Under the pieces are notes generated by a model. That model saw only the letters and a program-made list of their open reading frames with translations, ran no database searches and had not been told where the DNA came from. From Synechococcus sp. AG-673-A03 (GTDB taxonomy: Bacteria > Cyanobacteriota > Cyanobacteriia > PCC-6307 > Cyanobiaceae), in the NCBI GenBank assembly GCA_003211275.1, contig QCTE01000015.1, positions 1 through 35,931 of the forward strand: a stretch of 35,931 nucleotides of DNA, given 5' to 3'. Positions 33,166 through 35,931 of this stretch are shown piece by piece (position 1 is the stretch's first letter; every line of letters begins with the position of its first letter). The position numbers were made by a program, and so were the translations under genes.

Positions 33166-34269
33166 ATGGCTAAAAAGCTCTTCAGCAAGAAAGACTTCAT
33201 CTCCAAGTCAAAGACCTTTAAACCAACAATCAAAAACGAGTCAATCATTGACGACCACCAGATTAAATCATATAAGGAATTCACCAGCGATCTAAAAGAA
33301 GCAGCATCCATGGATGCACGTATTGCCGAATTTTCCTTGGTCCGTGAGCACTCGGTGTTGGGGGAATCTGGGATTCAAAAGGGGGTCTCCATTCTGCAAG
33401 AATCGGGCCTAACAAGAGAATCGATACGGGATGGGTTTGATTCTTTAACTGGTTCAAGCAGTGGGTCTAATAACGACCTCGATCAGCAGCTAAGAAATGC
33501 AGCTACTGAAGCGAGAGCCATGACTCGAAATGAGGGCTGTGCTCTTACTGGATTAGCAGTTAGTTATGTTGGCTATTTGGGCAGTGCAGGTGTTTATGGT
33601 CCTTCTGCTGGTTATGCCGCAGGTCGTGCATGCCAATGGCTTGATGCTTGGGTGAATGAGACGATGGATGAAAGTCACAGAGAAAGTACTGGAAGTGCAA
33701 CTCCAGCACAAAATGAGGTTTATTGGGAAAATCGTAAGAAGCGTTCCGATGCAAATGAAAATGAAAATACAAACCCGGAGGACCCTAAAGAATCCAAAGA
33801 TGCGACCTCCGCCGGGCAGACTGACTCCACTGAACCTATGTCAGTTCCAACTGAAGAAGGTTGTACAAACCCTGAAGTTGATAACGTAACTGGAGACATT
33901 GCTGATCCTCAGGTAGTTCAGCGGATGATTGAAGAGATCAAGAATTTCATTGATCCTTCCAGCACACCTGGCCCTGATGGCGATTATGCAAGTCAGTATC
34001 ACGACAAAGTTACATCGCCAGATCCTAGTGCTTTGAGGGACCAATACATCAACTGGGGTGACGAAAGCACTGGCTGGGGTAACTTAACTGCGCCTGACTT
34101 TAACTCAGGCAACATTATTGACCCTTCAGTAAATTGGGGCGACTACCACACCGATATGCGGCCAGTCTTAAACGTTGGAACTCCCGTCGGATCAAAGGCT
34201 GAGTGCTCGTTCGATGAAGTTAACAAGGATTCGATCTTAGAGCTTGTTCCAGTTATAGATAATTTCTGA
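33166..34269 (+). CDS. large orphan protein 2 of the island (367 residues)
   Basis: Unrecognised. The frame opens with GTG at 33127, inside the shared leader, so ATG 33166 (MAKKLFSKKDFISKSKTFKP) is preferred; the neighbouring bases match the start region of orphan gene 1. The N-terminus is basic, about 35-120 is helical, and a Gly/Ala/Tyr-rich hydrophobic segment bounded by Cys125 and Cys156 follows (CALTGLAVSYVGYLGSAGVY). A polar low-complexity linker (about 165-230) leads to an acidic C-terminus with WGD/WGN motifs. The order basic, hydrophobic, low-complexity, acidic matches orphan protein 1, although residues are not alignable by eye. It has its own terminator. Confidence 0.75.
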   Translation: MAKKLFSKKDFISKSKTFKPTIKNESIIDDHQIKSYKEFTSDLKEAASMDARIAEFSLVREHSVLGESGIQKGVSILQESGLTRESIRDGFDSLTGSSSGSNNDLDQQLRNAATEARAMTRNEGCALTGLAVSYVGYLGSAGVYGPSAGYAAGRACQWLDAWVNETMDESHRESTGSATPAQNEVYWENRKKRSDANENENTNPEDPKESKDATSAGQTDSTEPMSVPTEEGCTNPEVDNVTGDIADPQVVQRMIEEIKNFIDPSSTPGPDGDYASQYHDKVTSPDPSALRDQYINWGDESTGWGNLTAPDFNSGNIIDPSVNWGDYHTDMRPVLNVGTPVGSKAECSFDEVNKDSILELVPVIDNF

Positions 34270-34387
34270 CAGGCAGGTGGAAAATCTTATGCATTGACTG
34301 AAAGCGGCTTTTGTTGAATAGCCAAACATCTCTACTTTTTCATCTGTTTGCCACGGATGATCAAAACCAAAATGCTTTTCAACATAA

Positions 34388-34411
34388 CTCACTCATAAGA
34401 GTGGGTTTTTT
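34388..34411 (+). terminator. Rho-independent terminator after orphan gene 2
   Basis: Stem CTCACTC (34388-34394) and GAGTGGG (34399-34405), loop ATAA, followed by TTTTTT. One T-G pair in the stem. It ends 119-142 bases past the stop codon, close to the distance seen for orphan gene 1. Confidence 0.8.
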
Positions 34412-34419
34412 ATTTGCTT

Positions 34420-34497
34420 GACTCACCCTCCGCTATTGAAGCCTGGGGGACCATGCAGCAGTCAGGCGGCTGCAAGCGGTGCCCGCCTAGGTGGTGA
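34420..34497 (+). repeat. gene-remnant repeat, full copy after orphan gene 2
   Basis: 78 bases homologous to 32973-33053. It begins 9 bases after the terminator T-run and ends with TGA. The coding frame is kept (DSPSAIEAWGTMQQSGGCKR then CPPRW). Compare the short copy that follows the terminator of orphan gene 1. Confidence 0.75.
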
Positions 34498-34902
34498 GAC
34501 CTAACCCATTCGTGAGCGGGGCTTCCCTAGGCCGTTACAGAGAGGTCATAACGGTAGTGACCAGGCACAGCATCGAAGAGCAGCGAGCAGCAGCTGGGCA
34601 GTTCGCATCACTTAGCGAAACAGCAACCAACAACGACCGATCGCAATCCTTGGAGGTTGGTGACACCCGGCCAGGCCGCTGCCCCGCCCCCACGGAGGCG
34701 ATCGAATCGCGGCCAGCGGCGTTAGGGGGTCACTCAGAGATGGATCCGCCTGAGACAACCTCACTAACTAGGCAGCCCTACCCCCTTGCCTCGGGCATGG
34801 CCCCAGCTCTTGCACTACTCCTCACTACGTCAGCAGCTGTCTGCATCTAGGCAAAAGCCTGAGATTCGCGGATAGCAATATGGGAATAACGCGGAGCTGT
34901 GG
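34498..34902 (+). other. right flank of the island, one weak reading frame
   Basis: About 405 bases without a well-supported gene. A frame from GTG 34491 to 34850 could encode 119 residues (VVTRHSIEEQRAAAGQFASL in the front half, and MAPALALLLTTSAAVCI at the end), but it starts inside the remnant repeat and its middle looks like shuffled GC-rich sequence. No partial copy of tRNA-Pro is visible, so the right end of the element is not fixed. The true border is likely somewhere here. Confidence 0.35.
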
Positions 34903-35645
34903 ATGGTGAATGCCAGTCTGAACTGGGCCTCAATCTGGGGGCTGCTGCTCATGGCCCTCTGGGTTCCTGCCCTCGTGGTGTCGTTGCGTCGCTTCGATGT
35001 GTCGATGGATCTGGGTCAACCGCGCGAGTCGCTTCAGGGGCTCCGGCTGGTTTGGCTTCTGGTCACCCTGGCTGGACGTTGTTTCGCCCTGCCGCTGGTC
35101 GGTTCGATCATGTTTTTTCAGGGTTGGCGGTTGGATCCGATCCTGCAATTCGGATTGACCCTGCTCGTGTGGGGCACCATCGTGGAGTCGATCCCCTCCA
35201 TTCGTGCGGACCACCGTGCGTTGCAGAAACGCTCGGCAGAGGATGCTCAGCTATCAAGTCGACAGCGTGCTCTGGAGCTTCGCCTCCGCGATCGTGTATG
35301 CCCTGGGTGTTTGCACATGCAGTTCTGCCTTTTGCTGGCATCTATTACGCAATCACCCGGCGCACAATCACACCTTTGCTGTGGGATGCCGTCGCACGAT
35401 TTGTCGTGCTGCTGATCACGATTGGCGTGTCCGTAATGACTGCCCAGTTGTTTCCTTATAACCCTGAGTCATTGGTCTTCGGTTTCGGTGGGCTGTCAGA
35501 TGCCGAGACGGTGAACGTCTGGATTCAGGTTGCTGTGAGCCTGGTGTTGATGGCGGCCAATGTGTTCGCCTGTCTTCTCCCTGTGACGGCTGCCATCAGC
35601 CGCTCGCAGGCAGATGCCCGGCGCCGTTTGGAAGCCCACGGTTGA
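34903..35645 (+). pseudogene. multi-pass membrane protein gene split by a frameshift
   Basis: From ATG 34903 the first frame reads a normal membrane protein: WASIWGLLLMALWVPALVVS, a charged loop, then LVWLLVTLAGRCFALPLVGS and LDPILQFGLTLLVWGTIVES, up to about residue 130 (SAEDAQLSSRQRALE). That frame then degenerates to a Cys-rich tail and stops at 35415. The expected continuation is in a second frame, from about 35295: VFAHAVLPFAGIYYAITRRT, then ARFVVLLITIGVSVMTAQLF and VWIQVAVSLVLMAANVFACL, to 35645. A one-base loss near 35290-35300 explains this. The family is not recognised. The GC content is like the chromosome, so it is probably outside the island. Confidence 0.7.
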
Positions 35646-35931
35646 CCACAGTTTTTACAGCTCGCCGGAATCATTCACACACCCATGCGAGCTCGAACCC
35701 TCAAGGGAAAGCAAAAGCTGGAGTCAATACTGCGGAATCACAGGGAGTTGGTGGCGTGACTGCGGGGGCCGGTCCATAAGGCAGTGCCTGGGGATCCCTG
35801 CAGGCCATAACGATTCACCGGTGCTCGGGCGTCCCGGTGAATCGGGCTGCCGCTGAACGAGTATTGGCCGGAGTTGCTAGTTGATAGCAGGCTTGACCAT
35901 TGATTTGATTACCAACAATTTTCGCCTTCCC
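35646..35931. other. terminal non-coding stretch with an inverted repeat
   Basis: No supported gene in the last 286 bases. A perfect 11-base inverted repeat lies at 35811-35844 and is listed separately. The remaining sequence is a mix of GC-rich and, toward the end, AT-rich DNA that may hold the promoter of a gene beyond the window. Confidence 0.4.
35811..35844. repeat. perfect 11-base inverted repeat
   Basis: CGATTCACCGG (35811-35821) pairs with CCGGTGAATCG (35834-35844) around a 12-base loop. There is no T-run directly after it, so it does not look like a classical terminator. It could be part of a structured RNA or a protein-binding site. Confidence 0.75.

Noticed and set aside
35614-35856. 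Plus-strand frame of 80 residues at the end of the window
   Set aside because: It overlaps the end of the membrane protein gene and crosses the inverted repeat; composition does not look like protein.

Overview
The window looks like a chromosome segment of a marine picocyanobacterium of the Synechococcus/Cyanobium type. Evidence: a System II cytochrome c assembly gene (ccsA), a glucosylglycerol-phosphate phosphatase (stpA, a compatible-solute gene typical of these organisms), an arsenosugar radical-SAM enzyme (arsS), scattered GCGATCGC octamers, and many short proteins of the kind found only in picocyanobacteria. Assignment is by pattern recognition only; no database was searched.

Layout. 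1-1735: end of an LptF/LptG permease gene and ccsA. 1736-5480: an AT-richer, loosely packed stretch of small unrecognised proteins, several with signal peptides, plus a TPR lipoprotein-like/secreted protein. 5482-11303: minus-strand genes, including the methionine pair metY-metA (O-acetylhomoserine route), a lytic transglycosylase and a DOMON-like protein. 11450-13151: plus-strand small proteins and a MAPEG protein. 13155-18241: a sugar-kinase-like phosphotransferase, divergent from an SbcD/SbcC-like nuclease-ATPase pair. 18266-27073: a long conserved protein, a start-less ORF, SemiSWEET, a decayed glutathione S-transferase gene, stpA, arsS, a mini-SepF, a pentapeptide-period protein with a DUF3721-like tail, a Fur-family regulator with a perfect palindrome in front, and a polyphosphate-glucokinase-like ROK kinase.

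27720-about 34900 is a mobile island. It starts at an intact tRNA-Pro(UGG), followed by five helically spaced TCGCCCG repeats, a tyrosine recombinase, a zinc-finger protein resembling small terminases, and a second, catalytic-domain-only tyrosine recombinase facing it. This arrangement resembles the tRNA-linked integrative elements ('tycheposons') and phage satellites of marine picocyanobacteria, which is an inference. Beyond it are two long unrecognised proteins (30732-32024 and 33166-34269) that share an 80%-identical upstream leader, each with its own terminator, and a broken rhomboid gene between them. Copies of the same 3' gene remnant lie after these genes. The result is a cassette-like array with repeated borders, the most unusual feature of the window.

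34903-35645 is a frameshifted multi-pass membrane protein gene, probably resident chromosome, followed by a non-coding end with a strong inverted repeat.
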